Source: Trichaptum fuscoviolaceum (lineage: Eukaryota; Basidiomycota; Agaricomycetes; Hymenochaetales; Trichaptaceae). Taken from it: 64,000 bases of DNA. Below are positions 1-13,382 of the stretch, piece by piece (the first letter of the stretch is position 1; every line of letters starts with the position of its first letter). A program made the translations under genes and the position numbers. The stretch covers positions 558,001 to 622,000 of the forward strand of contig CAJSYZ010000007.1 of NCBI GenBank assembly GCA_910574455.1, given 5' to 3'. Below the pieces are notes generated by a model, which saw only the letters and a list, made by a program, of their open reading frames with translations, did no database searches and was not told where the DNA came from.

Positions 1-2387
1 CGGGGACGAGGCAGAATGCAAGGGCGACGAAGAGGAGGTCATAGTGAGGAAGACGATTCTCGGGGACATCCGAGACATTACTAGTATTCGGTTCCGAGGC
101 GTCAACTGAAGTTGACTCACCGGATCTTTATATTCCCCGAGGACCGGTCCAGACCTTAAGTCACATGATAAATAAGGTTTTCCTTTTGAAAGGTGCAAGT
201 CAGTACGCTATTAGAACCCGCTAGGGTGTAGCGGGAACAACACACAGAAATGACTGGCTTGCGAGTCTAGTCCTCGACGCTCGTCACAATTGCGACAAAA
301 GAGCTTTCTACGCCGAAGACAACCCGGTAACTCTGCTCATTGCATCTGTCCCCTTGCGATGAGACGCTACCCCAATGAGCTATATCAGAGAACCCGAATG
401 CTGGTATGGACTTGAGAGGTTGCCAGTGCGTTCATTGGAATTTCGATCTTGACGGACGTGTTGCCAGAGAGAGATTACCTCCTATACCCCTGATCAAACG
501 TAAACCAACGACAGGCATGTAGGAGAAGGTCACGCTGCCATCTTACGAAGCACGTTTGATCAGGCGAAAAAGAGCAAAGATACCAGGTGGTTACGTCGCA
601 TAAATTTCGGTTCCCCATTTCCAAGATGCAGACTGCAGAAGAACCGGCGCTTCGGATGTGATGATGGGTGAAAGGGTAGAGCTTCCCTAGATAACGGGCG
701 AGGAAATTGGAGGTGAAGTGTCCACAAATTTCATCTTGCAGCACTAGAGGGCAGTAGGTTTATCGACTCTGCGAAATGATATGTCCGTCAAGCATTGTGT
801 GCATATTTGCCATCAGGACTCATTTTTAATGATAACCTAGTCAACGTGGTCATCACTCTCAATTTTGACAGTCCAACGAAAAAAAGGTCATGATGATCAT
901 ACGTTAAGTGTTGACAAATGTGCGCTGTCTGATAGAATTGATTGACTTGGTAAGTTGAAACAATAATACGCTGAGAAATCTACTCACCACTATGCTTTGA
1001 CCTGTCGCTGTCCCCCCGCTGAGCTACCCTCCCTTCGAGAAACCATCTGAGGTATCCCGCAGCCCTCAGAAATGTGCCACTCTTCCCAGTGCCTTCCTGA
1101 CCATCATCCTTGTTGCTATTGCTTCGCCCGAGCCCTTTAGCCTCCCTCTCGTCGGCATACCATCGTAAGTCCCAGCACTTGCCAGAACTGTTAATGATGT
1201 CAGTCGATCATATTCCGCTCTGTTGGCTTGGCTCTTCTTCTCAAGAAGGATCGCTTAAAAGGTGCATTGTGATCATCTAAGTGGGAGTGAGGAGAACGGA
1301 GACTCATCAGTCGTGACTTGTGCTTCACTGGCAAGTTGGTTTGAGTCCGGATCCTGCCGAGTCGTTGTCATTTGCTTTCCATCCGTCTGACTTGTTCGTC
1401 GATTCAGACTTTCAGTCACCATACACATACGATCACCACACACCATACGTTGCATCGTCTGCGTTATGAAGGTCTTGCTAAGGTATCGATGGTCGGTCGG
1501 ACGGTCAACTTGCCATTGAATAATACGAACTTTGCAGAAAATGTTAGGCTTGCTACCAGTACGGGGCGAGTTTTAAGCATGCTATCGCGATTTTCCTTAC
1601 CTCTTCGATGGTCGGCGTATACAGCGTCACTGCATCTCCGTACACAAGTATAGACCCATTGAATTATCGAGGGCTCGTGCTGGTGCGATGGCAGGATGGA
1701 AAGAATGGGTGTAGGCGGTAACATTTAGTACAACTCTGTGAGTACTCACCCTCTGATTCCCGCATCGTATACACTTTACTAATATATGAGGTTCTGCCGT
1801 TTTATTCAGATTAATTTCACGGACATACGTCTGTAAGATCGTACTTACGAGCTTCAGGTGACCACTTCTCACATTAAGTTTGTGCATCGGTGTGGTTGAA
1901 GGTTGACAATCTCAAGGACAGACTTCCACAGAATCCTGGCTTTTGAATCTAATCTGACCTTCTGATTGCTTCTTCATGAAATATATGTCGAGACTGTCTT
2001 TTCTCGGTGATAGCCTGTGTAGCACAGCTTACAATGGTTACACTCAGTCCTATTGATGGCTCTCGCGTGTTTGTGCTTTACTCAGTGCTCGTGCTCGTAC
2101 GAGATGTCTACCTCGTAAACTCGTCAGTTCCACACAATCTACTTGTGCCAGATCATGCTACCTTTTCCCGCAGTGCCGCGATCCGACTGGCCTCCTGTTT
2201 TGATCTTAACAATGAACACTGGCAACACATCGTGCCTCGTGTGCACTGTGCGCATAAGGCCATTCTATTTACTATTGGATTGACTGTCCTGTTTATTATT
2301 CTCACGTTGACACAGCGCACTTGGGTATATATGATGGACGTCTGCACTCATTATGATCCCCTTCTACGAGCATCCCCACTTTCTTCA
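1..2387. other. Upstream region without a recognised gene
   Basis: No reading frame here shows a recognisable domain or a convincing exon chain. The last part (about 2,220-2,387) is a degenerate version of the upstream region shared by the family genes B, C and D, so it is probably the old promoter of gene A. Short open frames on both strands look like chance. Confidence 0.5.
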
Positions 2388-5026
2388 ATGCTTGGTACAT
2401 CAACCTCCCGCGTCCAGGCCGATAACTTACTCGGAACAGGGCGCCTAATCGCGCAACTGGCAAAGGATGTGACAGATATCGCGAATGTTCCTTTCGCTTC
2501 GCAGGCTGCCTCTCTGGTCCTGTCTCTGTTGGAAGTTGCGAAAGTGAGTCGTACGCATTGCAAATTCGAATTCGTCTGATCGTGTCTGCAGGAGGTCAAA
2601 GACAACGAAGATGCTCGTGTTCGCCTGGCCACCTCGGCTGGCAATTATCTTGTCGAACTTCGTCCCTTCTTAGAGAACGCCGACAACGCACCTGAAGCAC
2701 TGAAGAGGAAAATGGACTGCTTTAATGCGTGCGTGTCTCTTCGTCCTTTAAAATCTTGTCTATTGAGTCGTTTAGGTCGTTACTGGGGCTATCGGACGAC
2801 ATAGAAGCGATGGGAAAGAGAAGGTTGTTTAAGAAGATCTGGGGGAAGGATTCTATCTCGACAAGGCTGCTGGATCGTGAAAGAGCTCTGCGTAATGCTT
2901 ACGATTCTTTAATGGTATGTGATAATAACAAAATACCGCATACTTGGCTGATAGCTCAACGTAGATGTGGGCTGCTCTGGACACGAACATTGCTGTTAGG
3001 TTGAACCACACGTCTCGTGAAGGCACTGATGAAGTGGACGACGTAATATATCTTTCTTCAAGCCATGTGAGCTGTTCAAATTTGCTCTGCTAGATTCCCC
3101 GGTACAATCTACCGGAGGTGAGACCCAAAGGACAGATCGAAGGAGGTCGTATCTTCTTCGCTAACGCAGAGCTCGGAGTAGTCTGTGCCACCCGCCAGCG
3201 AGTGATCGTAAAGAAGGTTGCAAATAAAACGGTTAGGGATATCTTTTTATGAGTGAACCATCTGACTGTAACTGTAGGAACGAGATCGGGATGCAAGAAT
3301 GTGGTACAAACTGCGGTATGTTGTTGATCGTGTGATTCCACTGCAAACTCAATTCCTCTCAGTCATCGGAATCTGCCACACATGGTTGGGTGCTCATCCG
3401 ACACGTCCAGAATGCAGTTTGTACTTTTTGACGATGATATATCTGTCGAAGCATCTTGTACGGTGCAGATTCGCAGCGTAGCAGCACTTCTCTTGGAGAT
3501 GACTAGAACACAAGACGTATTTTCTATGGTTGATAAGATGGTGGTCTTTGTGAGTTTCTCTGTGCAGCCAGGTGAACTGGATAATTAAGATGTAACTGAC
3601 GGACAGGTCAATGATGCTATTGTAAGTTTTGTCTTTGAAGAACCTCGCCCCTGCTGATTGTACATTACAGTCGGCAATCAGACATATGCAGGCAATGCTT
3701 AATTTAGGCGAGGATGAAGCCGTCGGACTTTTGTTTGTACGCATTTGTTGTCCTCCACTTGGTTATTCTGCTCAGGGATATTCTCTAACAGATCACGAAG
3801 TTCACTGTCAGTTGTGACGGGCGAATCATTGTTACCCCCCCTCTTCAAGCTTTAACCAGATATGGAGGTGGTGTACGGAGTTGTGTATATGGCAGCCTGT
3901 TTCCATCAAATGTATGTGATTGGATTCGCAACATTCTTATACTGACATAAACTAACTAGGGCACGAGCGAGGCTTCCATGCGGCGCTATTTTGCAAATCT
4001 GGACAGCGTGCCCACACATGCTGCACTCTCTCAGGTACTTGACCGCGAGCAATTGGACAAATGGGCAGTGCTGGATAGCATCAGGGTGCAGCTTCGAGTA
4101 CTGCCCGACGGATTCGAGAAGCCACAGCAATATGTCATGCCTGAAACACGATGGGAATTTGTTGATCATTCCATCAACATCAAACCAGGCGACTTTGGCG
4201 TGCTCATTCCTGGAGAACATACGGAGTTTGCTTTTCAGCGAGTGGGCAATTTTGCAGCGAACAACTCTGCGCTGTTCGAGTATCAATCACGACACTGGTG
4301 TTTGACCGCGAAGGTGTAAATTTCGAGGTCGTCTGTAAGCGGCCAGAGACGTACGTCATGAAATTTCCTTGGCTTTGGCATTGAAAACAAACATAGATGA
4401 TGCAGGCGGAGACTCGATAGGTTGTCAGATGGCTGCATTTTCGCTCACTGACACGATCAAAAGCTGAAGCACGCTGTCTATCGGTCGAAGCGATTCCTTC
4501 AACTCAGTGCCCCTGATGACTGCGACGTGAATGAACTGGTCTTTGGTGGGTTGATATATTTGTTGTGCTGTAGTAGGTCTGATTCCAGTCATTTTAGTTG
4601 TCAGCGTTCAGCTCGTTGGCAATTATCAATGTGTTCTCAGTGCGGAAGCAATAGGAGATAGCCAGGTTACAGATATTTACGCCATTCCACCGTACTCGAA
4701 CGCAGACGAATTGCGCTTTAGGCACTGCGCTCCTGGCCTCTGTCCTGATTCGTGCGAGTGTCCTCTTGACAGTCGAGTCAGCTTCAACAAGTTCAAGTAA
4801 GTTCTTTCTGAAAATGACAAACTGTTACTCACTGCCTCCTTTCAGTGAGTTTATGCGCATCGAGTACGTCACTGTCCGGCCTGTGAGACGCACAGCGAGT
4901 CTGGAATTCTATAAGGACCAGCTTGAAGACAATCACAATTTAGAGTCGTCCTGGCACAAAGAATATGAGTCGATCATTCAGCGACGGACACGGGATGGAG
5001 GGCGGGTCTGGGCGGAATGGCCATAA
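2388..5026 (+). pseudogene. Family member A, MLKL/HeLo-like N-terminus plus kinase-like region, broken
   Basis: The first of five related genes in the window. Exon 1 (from 2,388) encodes a helical segment with the family pattern LAKDVTDIANVPFA, followed by exons containing KDNEDARVRLATSAG and LLDRERALRNAYDSLM. The middle has a kinase N-lobe-like stretch (VIVKKVANKT, then a partner to HxHLPxMVGCSSD and FVLFDDDI). The C-terminal part starts at MRRYFANLD and ends in AEWP. Two lesions are visible. One is a one-base deletion near 4,298-4,303, where relatives read YDRD. The other is a TGA at 4,449-4,451, where relatives have a glutamine codon in HQHEQK. The N-terminal region resembles the four-helix domain of MLKL-like fungal proteins. 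That is family knowledge by pattern only, and no function is proven. Confidence 0.7.
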
Positions 5027-6442
5027 ATAGCTTCGAAGTCTATACTTCTCTGTAAGCAGATTTTTGCAGAGGTTAATCGGCAGGAAGTTAAGAGAGTTGA
5101 ATGATTTTTCGCGAGAACTCAGCGTACCTTACTCCTAGCTACACTTTACCGAACTCGCCAATACGTCCGGATTCTCGAGGGATGGATTCGCACGACACCA
5201 TCAATCAGAGCAATTTCTTCAGAAGACATGTATCAATGATGGGTTCCTACCTCTCAGGCTCTGCTCCAATGCGTAAGCTATGATTTACCTAGCTTAAGCT
5301 TCGAAAAACAATATTCCATCTTACCCAAAACTGGTCTGGAGAGTCAGAGAGTTGGTGCTCAGTTATGACAACCGAAATTTGGATGCATATGATCATGACG
5401 GGTCCCCCTTCAACCATGCCCACAAGTCTCGTACCGCATCTTGCATATTCAGTACACTGTATGAGAATAACCATTCGTCAGGCAGAAACGCAACCTCTAC
5501 AGGTAATAAGCAGAATCATAAGATCTCGGCGTGATGTAGGAAGAAAGACCAGAGAACGTTAAAGGGCAAAACTGACTTTACTACGAGGTTCCCCTTTGCT
5601 AGTCTATGCGCAGAGCCTCCTCTTCAACCGAGGCATGAGAAATAACACTGTGATCCCGCACAAATCTGCTGAAACAATTGATGGGAGAAACTGTGAAATG
5701 GCAGGGAGAGGACTTACAGCTGCGCACATCTAACAATAGCACCAAGGGACTAGCTATTCGTGTTTTTTACGTTGATGCCTAGATACTGTAGCTCTCGAAG
5801 GGATATTATTCATGATGGGAGACTTGAGGGAAGGCCGAGTCGGAGCGTTAACTATTTGGTCTCCTCCGTTATGTGATCGAAAAATACGTATCTTCATCCG
5901 TCCCAATCAATTGCGAAATTGACTACCTTCTCTCGATCCGATTCGGAGGATCTAAAGGCACTATCTCTTTTGCGTCTGTGAATAACCCGACCTGTTATTG
6001 ATAGTTCGTCCTGAGCGCTGCCATTAGGATTGTCATCTTAATAAATACGGTCTCGCTCAATAGCAGCAAAATCAAATCGAGCATAAGCGCACATCCGTTT
6101 GGATATGCCTTCGAAGTCGCTGTACATATGGTGGGCCTCAATCACCGTGCTAGTTGTAGACGACTTCATGAAGTAAAGGCCCGGGAGAGAAGGCGTCCGA
6201 ATCTCGCGGACGCAGTCTCCGAGTCGGCTCGGCTATATCCGGATGAACAACTGAAGCTGCCGAACCGCCGGCGACGCGTCTTTTTCTCCCGGCCTTTCAC
6301 TTCGCTAGGACCCACCTTCGGCACTGACGTTCATAAAGTCCATCTAACTTACCATCATGTCTCGACAACTAACCTCTGCGATACAACTAACCTCTGCGAT
6401 ACTATACTCATCACCATATCTTCAGCTGTCGTTGAGCTCGCC
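5027..6442. other. Intergenic region between gene A and the dehydrogenase
   Basis: Contains only short open frames without recognisable domains or paired splice sites. The last few hundred bases are the upstream region of the dehydrogenase gene. Two tandem 16-bp copies (AACTAACCTCTGCGATAC-like) lie near 6,368-6,400. Confidence 0.5.
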
Positions 6443-7729
6443 ATGGGACAATCGCTGAGCGATGGGTTGAAACAGTCCTTCTTCATTCCCAAGTCGCACT
6501 TCACGGTGGACGATATTCCAGACCTATCGGGCAAGGTCATCATAGTTACTGGTGGCAACGCTGGTATTGGGAAGGAAACTGTGAAGGTGCTTGTCTATCA
6601 CTTATCGACTTGGTGTCGGACTTACATTCTCCGTCAGGCGCTATTGGCAAAGAATGCGAAAGTCTATTTGGCTGCTCGAAACAAAGCAAAGGCCGACAAG
6701 GCGATCGCGGAGCTGAAAAGAGACACAGGAAAGGAACCGATCTTCCTTGAACTTGACCTAGCAAACTTGAGGTCTATCAAGAAGTCTGCTGAGACGTTCA
6801 TAAGGTAAGATCGAACATAACTGATATTGTTCGAATCCATACCATTGTACATGACAGTCAGGAGAGTCGTTTAGATGTCCTATTCAATAATGGGTGAGCT
6901 ACACATCGCTTATCGCCTTATTTGGGGTGTCGTTCATTGCCTCTCGCAGGGGTGTGATGGTTCCACCTATTGATCAATTGACCGCGGATGGGTACGACCT
7001 CCAATTTGGAACTAATGTCCTTGGCCATTATTATTTCACTGTGCTCCTTCTTCCGTTGCTCATCAAGTCGGCGAAAACGTCACCCGATGGGAAAGCTCGC
7101 ATAATTAACAACTCCTCTGCCTCGCATCTGGCTGTTAACGGGCTGGACTTCGAGACGTTGAGGAACGACGGACCCGGGCGGAAGAAGAGGGAAAAGATGG
7201 GATCGCAGACACTCTACGCTCAAAGTAAATTCGTAAGCATTCCATATTGTCACTCAATGTTGAGGTTTCAAATCGTGTCTGACAAAGGGGAACGCGGTAC
7301 TCGCAAATGAGCTGGCTCGACGATATGGAGACCAAGGCATTATGTCCGTATCACTGAACCCAGGTATGCAAGTTTCACACTGCAAGGCTTGTTCTTCTCT
7401 AACGAGATGCACAGGGAATATTAGGTCTGAATTGCAACGAAATCTCCCTCCTTTGGTCGCGAAAATCATGGTTTGTTCTTTCTTGTACCTGTGAGTATCA
7501 GTAAGATTGATTTCTCATCTACCTTCCGCAGAATTCTGTTGTGCTACATCCCACGCCGATGGGTGCAATTACTCAACTCTGGGCTGGGACGTCGCCAGAG
7601 GCGGCACACTTGAACGGGAAGTACCTTGTTCCTTGGGCTCGTGAAGGCCCTGTGCGTAAAGAAACCAAGGATGTCGCACTCGGCGAGAGGCTTTGGACCT
7701 GGCTCGACGATCAAGTAAAGGATATGTGA
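6443..7729 (+). CDS. Short-chain dehydrogenase/reductase (retinol-dehydrogenase-like)
   Basis: Seven exons can be traced: 6443-6586, 6638-6804, 6858-6893, 6950-7232, 7288-7363, 7415-7470 and 7532-7729. All are joined by GT/AG introns of about 50-60 bp. They give an uninterrupted protein of 319 residues. The Rossmann nucleotide motif TGGNAGIG lies near residues 36-43, LFNNGG follows, NSSASH holds the catalytic-serine region, and YAQSK is the YxxxK active site. The length is usual for the family. The expected reaction is NAD(P)(H)-dependent oxidation or reduction of a small alcohol or ketone, with the substrate unknown. The start was chosen because MGQSLSDG begins the first exon in phase. An upstream in-frame ATG at 6128 would add about 105 unlikely residues. 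It lies between two members of the A-E family and is not related to them. Confidence 0.9.
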
Positions 7730-8357
7730 TCAGTACAACTCACTTCTTTATGTAACCTCTTTTCTCTTTTCTCGGGCAGAACCGTTGAAACCTATCCTTC
7801 ACATCTTCTGCATGCTCGATCACCGACGCGACTGGACTCATCTCAAACTATCGTTCTATCACGCAATTTATATGCTTCATCTGAAGCTATCCGACCTGCC
7901 TCCAGTTCTGTTCAGTATTGCTATCCCAGGTCTTTAACTCAAGTCCGGTACTATAAGGTTCACGCCTGCCATATAGTTCTTCATTCGAATTGACAGATTG
8001 ACGCTCATGACTTTTGTCGGCCCTATGATTAATCGTTGATCCCTCACCTCCTTTTCTTCGTCCAGGTCTTCATAGTATCTTCTTGGATTAATGGTTATCT
8101 CGAGTCTCGAGATGGCTTTCATCATATTGATTCTTCGACCTGTGTATTCTTCAGTTCTGGACGTAAGCATAAGCGGCGCGACTTGGGCTTGTGTACTCTT
8201 GTGCAATCAGGGCGCTCATCTTAGGAGTCTGATGAATGCTGTCTCGTTTGTATTCGGGCACTGTATTGAGGCTGTACGGTGCGTACCTGTATACAATGCA
8301 CACTACGATCACCCCTCCTACATCGTTGTCTCTTCCTTCCTACTACCACCATCGACA
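7730..8357. other. Intergenic and upstream region of family gene B
   Basis: No gene seen. From about 7,900 the sequence is related to the segments before family genes C and D, including the words GACAGATTG and GCTCATG. It is therefore inherited promoter and upstream sequence of the family. Confidence 0.6.
8185..8222 (+). promoter_or_regulatory. Conserved upstream block of the A-E family (gene B copy)
   Basis: The stretch running into AGGGCGCTCATCTTAGG lies about 135-170 bp before the ATG of gene B. Near-identical blocks precede gene C (39,360-39,394) and, on the minus strand, gene D (57,431-57,463). Gene A has only a degenerate version. Conservation in noncoding sequence at a similar distance from the start suggests a cis-regulatory site. 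It could also be plain shared ancestry. Confidence 0.45.
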
Positions 8358-10959
8358 ATGTCGACAACACCTGTATCTCGACCATCCCGCTTTCGCGTCC
8401 AAAGCGACACTGTGCTCGGAACTGCACACATAATCGCACAGCTAACAAAGGATGTGACAGACATCGCTAAGGTCCCTTTTGCGTCGGAGGCCGCATCGCT
8501 GGTACTTTCCCTGTTGGAAGTCGCCAAGGTGAATCGGACTAAACTTTCTTCTTTGTTTCGCGTCTAACTGGTCCACAGGGAGTCAAGGACAACAATGACG
8601 CTCGCTCTCGCTTGGCCATGTCGGCTGGCACCTATCTTGTCCGACTTCGTCCGTTCTTGGAGAGCGCCGATGAAGTTTCTGAAGCGCTCAAGAGGCAGCT
8701 TGATGACTTCAACTTGTACGAGTTTCTTCGTTCTTTACTGTCTCGTTTACTAAATTTAGATAGGTCGCTACTGGGTCTGTTGAGTGACATGGAAGCAATG
8801 AGAAAGAGAAGATGGTTGAGGAAAATCCTGGGAAAGGATCACATTTCAACGAAGTTACTGGATCGCGAAAGAACCTTGCGTGATGCTTACGATTCTCTGA
8901 TGGTCTGCTCAAAAAATGAGTGGTCTACATGCTTGACTGATGGTTCAACGTAGATGTGGGCTACACTGGACACGAACATTGCCATTAGGATGAACCACAC
9001 GTCTAATGACGATCTGGACGATGTATTGTCTTTCTTCCAGTCTTGTGAACTGTTGTTCAATTTAGCTCTATTAGATTCCCCGGTACAATTTACCGGAGGT
9101 AAAACCGAAAGGGCAGATCAAAGGAGGTCCTATCTTCTTCGCCAACATGGAGCTCGGAGTAGTCTGTGCCACTCGCCAGCGAGTGATCGTAAAGAAGGTT
9201 ACGGATAAAATGGTGAGGGTCATCATTACTTGAGTGAATGTTCGTTCTCATTTGAGTTATATGTAGGAACGAGATCGGGAGGCTAGAACATGGTACAAAC
9301 TGCGGTATGTCGTTGAACTTGCAATTCCACTGCATCTAAACTCCTTCTAGTCATCCGCATCTACCACACATGGTTGGGTGCTCGTCGGACACATCCAAAA
9401 CACTGTTTATACTTTTTGACGACGATATATCTATCGAAGCATCATGTACGGTGCAGATCCGCAGTTTTGCAGCGCTGCTTTTGGAGATGGCTAGAACTCA
9501 AGACGCATTCTCGGTGGTCAATAAAATGGCGGATTTCGTGAGTCTCTCTTCGCAGCCAGGCAAACTGATTGATTGAGTCGTTGCGGACGGACAGGTCAAT
9601 AATGCTATTGTGAGTGAGACATGGACGGCCCTCGCACATGCTGAATATGCTATAGTCAGCAGTTAGACACATGCAGGCAATGCTGGATTATGATGAGGAT
9701 GAAACCGCTCGGCTTACTAGGGTACGCAACTGGTGTTCCTCGGTAGACAACTCTACTGAGAAGTTACTAGATCACGGAGTATTCTGTTGGTTGTGACGAA
9801 CGAATCATCGTTGCCCCCCCTCTTCAAGTTTTAGCCAATTATGGTGATGGTGTCGGGAAAGGTATATATAGCGGTTTGTTTCCAACATATGTACGTGATC
9901 TGATTGACAACATCCTCTCATCTGACATTAAACTGACTAGGGCACGAGCGAGGCATCCATGCGGCGCTTTTTTGCGAAGCTGGACAGCGTACCCACCCAT
10001 GCTATGCTCTCGGATGTACTTAATCGCGAACAATTCGACAAATGGGTGGTGCTGGATAGTCTTAGGCTTCAGCTTCGAATTTCGCCTAACGGAGTTCATA
10101 AGCCACAGCAATATGTCATGCCTGAAACACGACGGGCATACGCCGATTACTCCGTGCACATCGAACCAGGCGACTTCGGTGTGCTCGAACCAGGAGAAAC
10201 TCAGGATTATGCTTTCCGGCGAATGGGCAACTCTGCGGAGAGAGATACTGCTCTGTTCAAATATCGGACGCGTAATAGGTTGTATGATCGCGATTTTATT
10301 GACTTCCAAATGGTGTGTGAGGAACCTGAGACGTACGTCATAGACTTTGCTTGACTTTCAAGCTACTGTTAACGTCGTAATTGATGTAGGTGGAAACTCG
10401 ATCGACTGACAGATGGTTGTCTTTTCGAACACCAACACGATGAATATCTGACACACGCTGTCTATCGATTGAAGCAATTTTTCGAAGTCAGTGCTCCCAA
10501 AGACTGCGATGTGGATGAGCTAATCTTCGGTGGGTTCACTTTTGTTTGCGCTGTTGCAGATCTGATACCAGACACTACTAGTCGTCGGCATTCGGCAAAC
10601 CTGCCGTTATGAATATCGTCTCCAAACAGAATCAATAGGAGAGAGTCAGGTCGCTGACGTATACGCCAGTTTACCACATTCGAATGAGAATGAGCTTCGC
10701 TTTAGGCATTGCTCTGATTCTTCCGAGCATCCTCTTGACAGTCGGGTCACAATAAATAATTACCAGTAAGTTATCACTGAATGCAATTTTCTGTATCTCA
10801 TTGGCTTCTTTCAGTAAGTATATGCACATCAAATACGTTCGTGTCCCGGTTGGTAAACGCACCACGAGTCTCGAAGCATCAGCGGAATCGTTTATAGACA
10901 ATCACGAGAGAGGGGCGTTCACTCACAAAGATTATGAGTCATATGAGTCAATCATATAG
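8358..10959 (+). CDS. Family member B, MLKL/HeLo-like N-terminus plus kinase-like region
   Basis: The gene has about a dozen exons. Exon 1 is 8358-8528 (57 codons) and contains LTKDVTDIAKVPFASEAA. Exon 2 opens at 8579 with GVKDNNDARSRLAMSAG. Later segments include LLDRERTLRDAYDSLM, a lysine-containing VIVKKV strand, MVGCSSDTSKTLFILFDDD, ITEYSVGCDERIIVAPP, MRRFFAKLDSVPTHA and QQYVMPETRR. The order matches genes A, C, D and E. The kinase-like middle has no recognisable HRD or DFG motif, so a catalytically dead (pseudokinase) fold is the best guess. A TAG at 10957-10959 stands where copy A has a glutamine codon, so the protein stops about a dozen residues short of the family end. Otherwise the frame is open. 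The role is inferred at most: MLKL/HeLo-type proteins are membrane-acting cell-death executors in fungi. Confidence 0.65.
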
Positions 10960-11597
10960 CGCCGAATTCTGAGAGAAGAGTGATCCTGGGTGGAATGACC
11001 TTAACTACAAACTCTACCGTCTGTCAGTTTATATTGAAATATATTCTTTCCCTCTGGTATCCTGTCACGTCCATCCAGTTTCATCCGTTTGTTCTTCACC
11101 AGTTTGAAGCGTCACCGCGCAATGCCGCTCAACGAAGCTCCTTTCTGATAGACCATGGCAGCCATATGGCAAGTCAGACTTCTCGCAGTTGCACATCCGT
11201 AAGACTAATCGTAGATGCTATGTGAGTACTTACATCCCCACATTCCTGTCACGTCTATAGCATGCTATCGTCTCGTCCAAAGTCCACGCATTCTGTTCAA
11301 CGCTGCTTTATGCAAATTTGATAATGCGGAGTTTGCAGTACAAAGTGCAGAGTCATTAGGTGGTTGCGTCACACGAAGGAAGTGTTTGAGAAGGAAAACA
11401 ATATCAGTTTTTATATCCATACTACAGAAGTCTAATAATATCATTAAATTTGTCTCTGGTCTGTGTTCTCTAGGGAAACCAATGCATTGCTCTATTATGA
11501 ACGCTACTATACAGATACTAGAAATGTCTCAATGGACAAGTGGAAAAGTGAAAGAACATATAAGCGAGAAACTGAAGGATGGAAATCATCGATACGA
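10960..11597. other. Intergenic region between gene B and TFIIB
   Basis: Convergent tails of gene B (plus) and TFIIB (minus). The part next to TFIIB, with the words AAACCAATG and CAGATAC, is kept in the copies at about 43,090-43,200 and 60,490-60,580. No gene is recognised. Confidence 0.5.
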
Positions 11598-12704
11598 TCA
11601 CTCATCTGGAAGGTTTTCCACCTTCGCCTTTCCGGATTCGACCCATTTCTTCTTTACGAGCCTTTCCTTGCAGCCCAAATATATCCGGTACATTTTCTTG
11701 ATGGTACTCTCACTGACACCCGCCACTTGACTGATCTCCTTCGCCGACTTCGGCTGCCCGAGAAGGTGGCTTGTAAAGTAGATTGCGCCCCCAGCAACCG
11801 AAACGGGGCTACGACCGTCACCAATGGACTGGTCACGGGCAAGCCTGATCACATCACCGCAGATGGCCTGGAAATCGTGGGGTAGATCCAAATGGTTGCA
11901 GAAGCGGACCAACAGGCCCTCGGCGCCTGTGGCTCGCGATAGGCTGGCAGATGAGTTTCCATCATGCGCTCCCGGCGAAAGGTTGAAGACCTGCTCGAGT
12001 ACCTTGTAGCACTGTCCAAGTGTCTTCTTTGAGACGCGGGTCAGCTTGCTAATCTCGTCGAACGTCCGGGGAACATGCGCCTGACGACACGCGACGAAAA
12101 TGCAGGCCCCGATGACTGCATCGAGGTTCTTTCTCCTCAGCAGGTTCTCTTCGTATGAACGCTTGTACAGCTGTTTTGCAATGTCGCTGATCGTCTTCGG
12201 CAACGAAATTTGTTTACACCAGCTCGAGATTTCGCCAAAGGCCTGCATGAGGTTTCGCTCCGATTGCGACGCCTTTCCACGGGCAGCAGCACGCTGTAGC
12301 TTGCGTGCTTCGCCCGACCCACCATCGCGGAAGCCGATGACCGTGTCAAGCTGCTCCATTCCATCCCAGAGATGATCTGTAGCAGCACCGACACGCGACG
12401 GATCGTCTCCTTCGTCATTTGCGAAGGTCTAATAGAGGCTGAGTCTTCATTCGTCAGAGAAGTCGGTGGCCAACCATATTTCACTTACACGCCATTCACT
12501 GCGCGTATCTACAATCCTGGCACCCAGTACCAATCCACATCCACCACAGACAAGGTCACCGCTTTTGAAGTCTTCGATTATGTTCGGAATCTGAACACGG
12601 CAGTCGGGACATATTAGTCGAACGTTCAGGTCTGGTTCGAACATCTGTGGTTTTGGTTGAATCGCTGTTGGGGCATTTAGAGGGAATGGTTGTGCGAATG
12701 CCAT
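11598..12704 (-). CDS. SUA7: Transcription initiation factor IIB (TFIIB)
   Basis: Two exons, 12704-12489 and 12428-11598 (minus strand), are joined by a GTAAGT...TTAG intron of 60 bp. They give a complete protein of 348 residues, close to the usual fungal TFIIB size. The N-terminal zinc ribbon shows CPDC and CGGCG, followed by the B-reader/linker region SEWRTFANDEG just across the splice junction. Two cyclin-like repeats follow, with GACIFVACRQ in the first and GGAIYFTSHLL in the second. TFIIB bridges TBP-bound promoters and RNA polymerase II in the nucleus. The start MAFAQPF was chosen because it gives the usual short leader before the ribbon. This is the only intact copy in the window. Two relics, both without exon 1, lie at 43.2-44.0 kb and 59.7-60.5 kb. 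Confidence 0.95.
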
Positions 12705-13382
12705 GGTACAGTATATTAAACGGTCGCGCAAGTGGAACCCGCAAGAACCGCGCTACGATTCAAAGGATCAAGCGCAAAGAACGTCGTCGACTAAAGACAA
12801 CAGCATCATCCTTTCAATACTCTTAACGGCAACCCCGTCTCTAACATACCTGTTGGCTGACGAGTAGGTTCCTTCTACGACTCTGCGAGCAGCAACTAAC
12901 TTGAGCAGTGATGGTGATGGTCAATAGTCAAAGTGCGATGGCCTCCAGAGCTTTAAAAATGACTGTTCATAACCACATTTGCAAGTACTTGACTCAGCAC
13001 CCCGTTTCATTTCGGAACCGAAGCCATAACCACACTGACCCGAACGTCCACGATTCGTGGCTGAACAGCAGAACCACGAACGGAGTCGCAGTGCTTTTCG
13101 TTGTCGGCTTCAGTGTCGCCGCACAAGTATGAACGGCCACACGACCGTCTGGCGGAGAAAGCAGCTTGTACAAGCAACTGCAGAGGGTATCTCGATCTAC
13201 TAGACCATCAGTATCTGATTGCAGCGATCAAAAGTACCTATGTATTTCCTGTTGCTTAGCAGGCGCCTCTTAGACTTTCTTCTGGTAAGCGTGGGGATTT
13301 AGTGGTAGGCATCAGAATCTTATGAGTAAACATCATTAATATGTTGACTGCACGACAACTCAACCGATGCATTCTAGACTCA
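12705..13382. other. Intergenic region upstream of TFIIB
   Basis: Contains the TFIIB upstream region and no recognisable gene. Exon 1 of TFIIB plus this segment (about 12,495-13,325) is the part missing from both TFIIB relics, where the intron start is joined directly to sequence matching about 13,326. Confidence 0.6.

Noticed and set aside
318..392. tRNA-like stretch on the minus strand (TAGCTCATTGGGGTAGCG)
   Set aside because: It resembles a D-arm, but there is no TTCGA-type T-arm, the D-stem and acceptor stem do not pair, and no plausible anticodon loop is present.
2007..2387. N-terminal extension of gene A
   Set aside because: The open frame continues upstream, but related genes start at MSTTPVSR-type sequence and the upstream part matches promoter DNA of the other copies.
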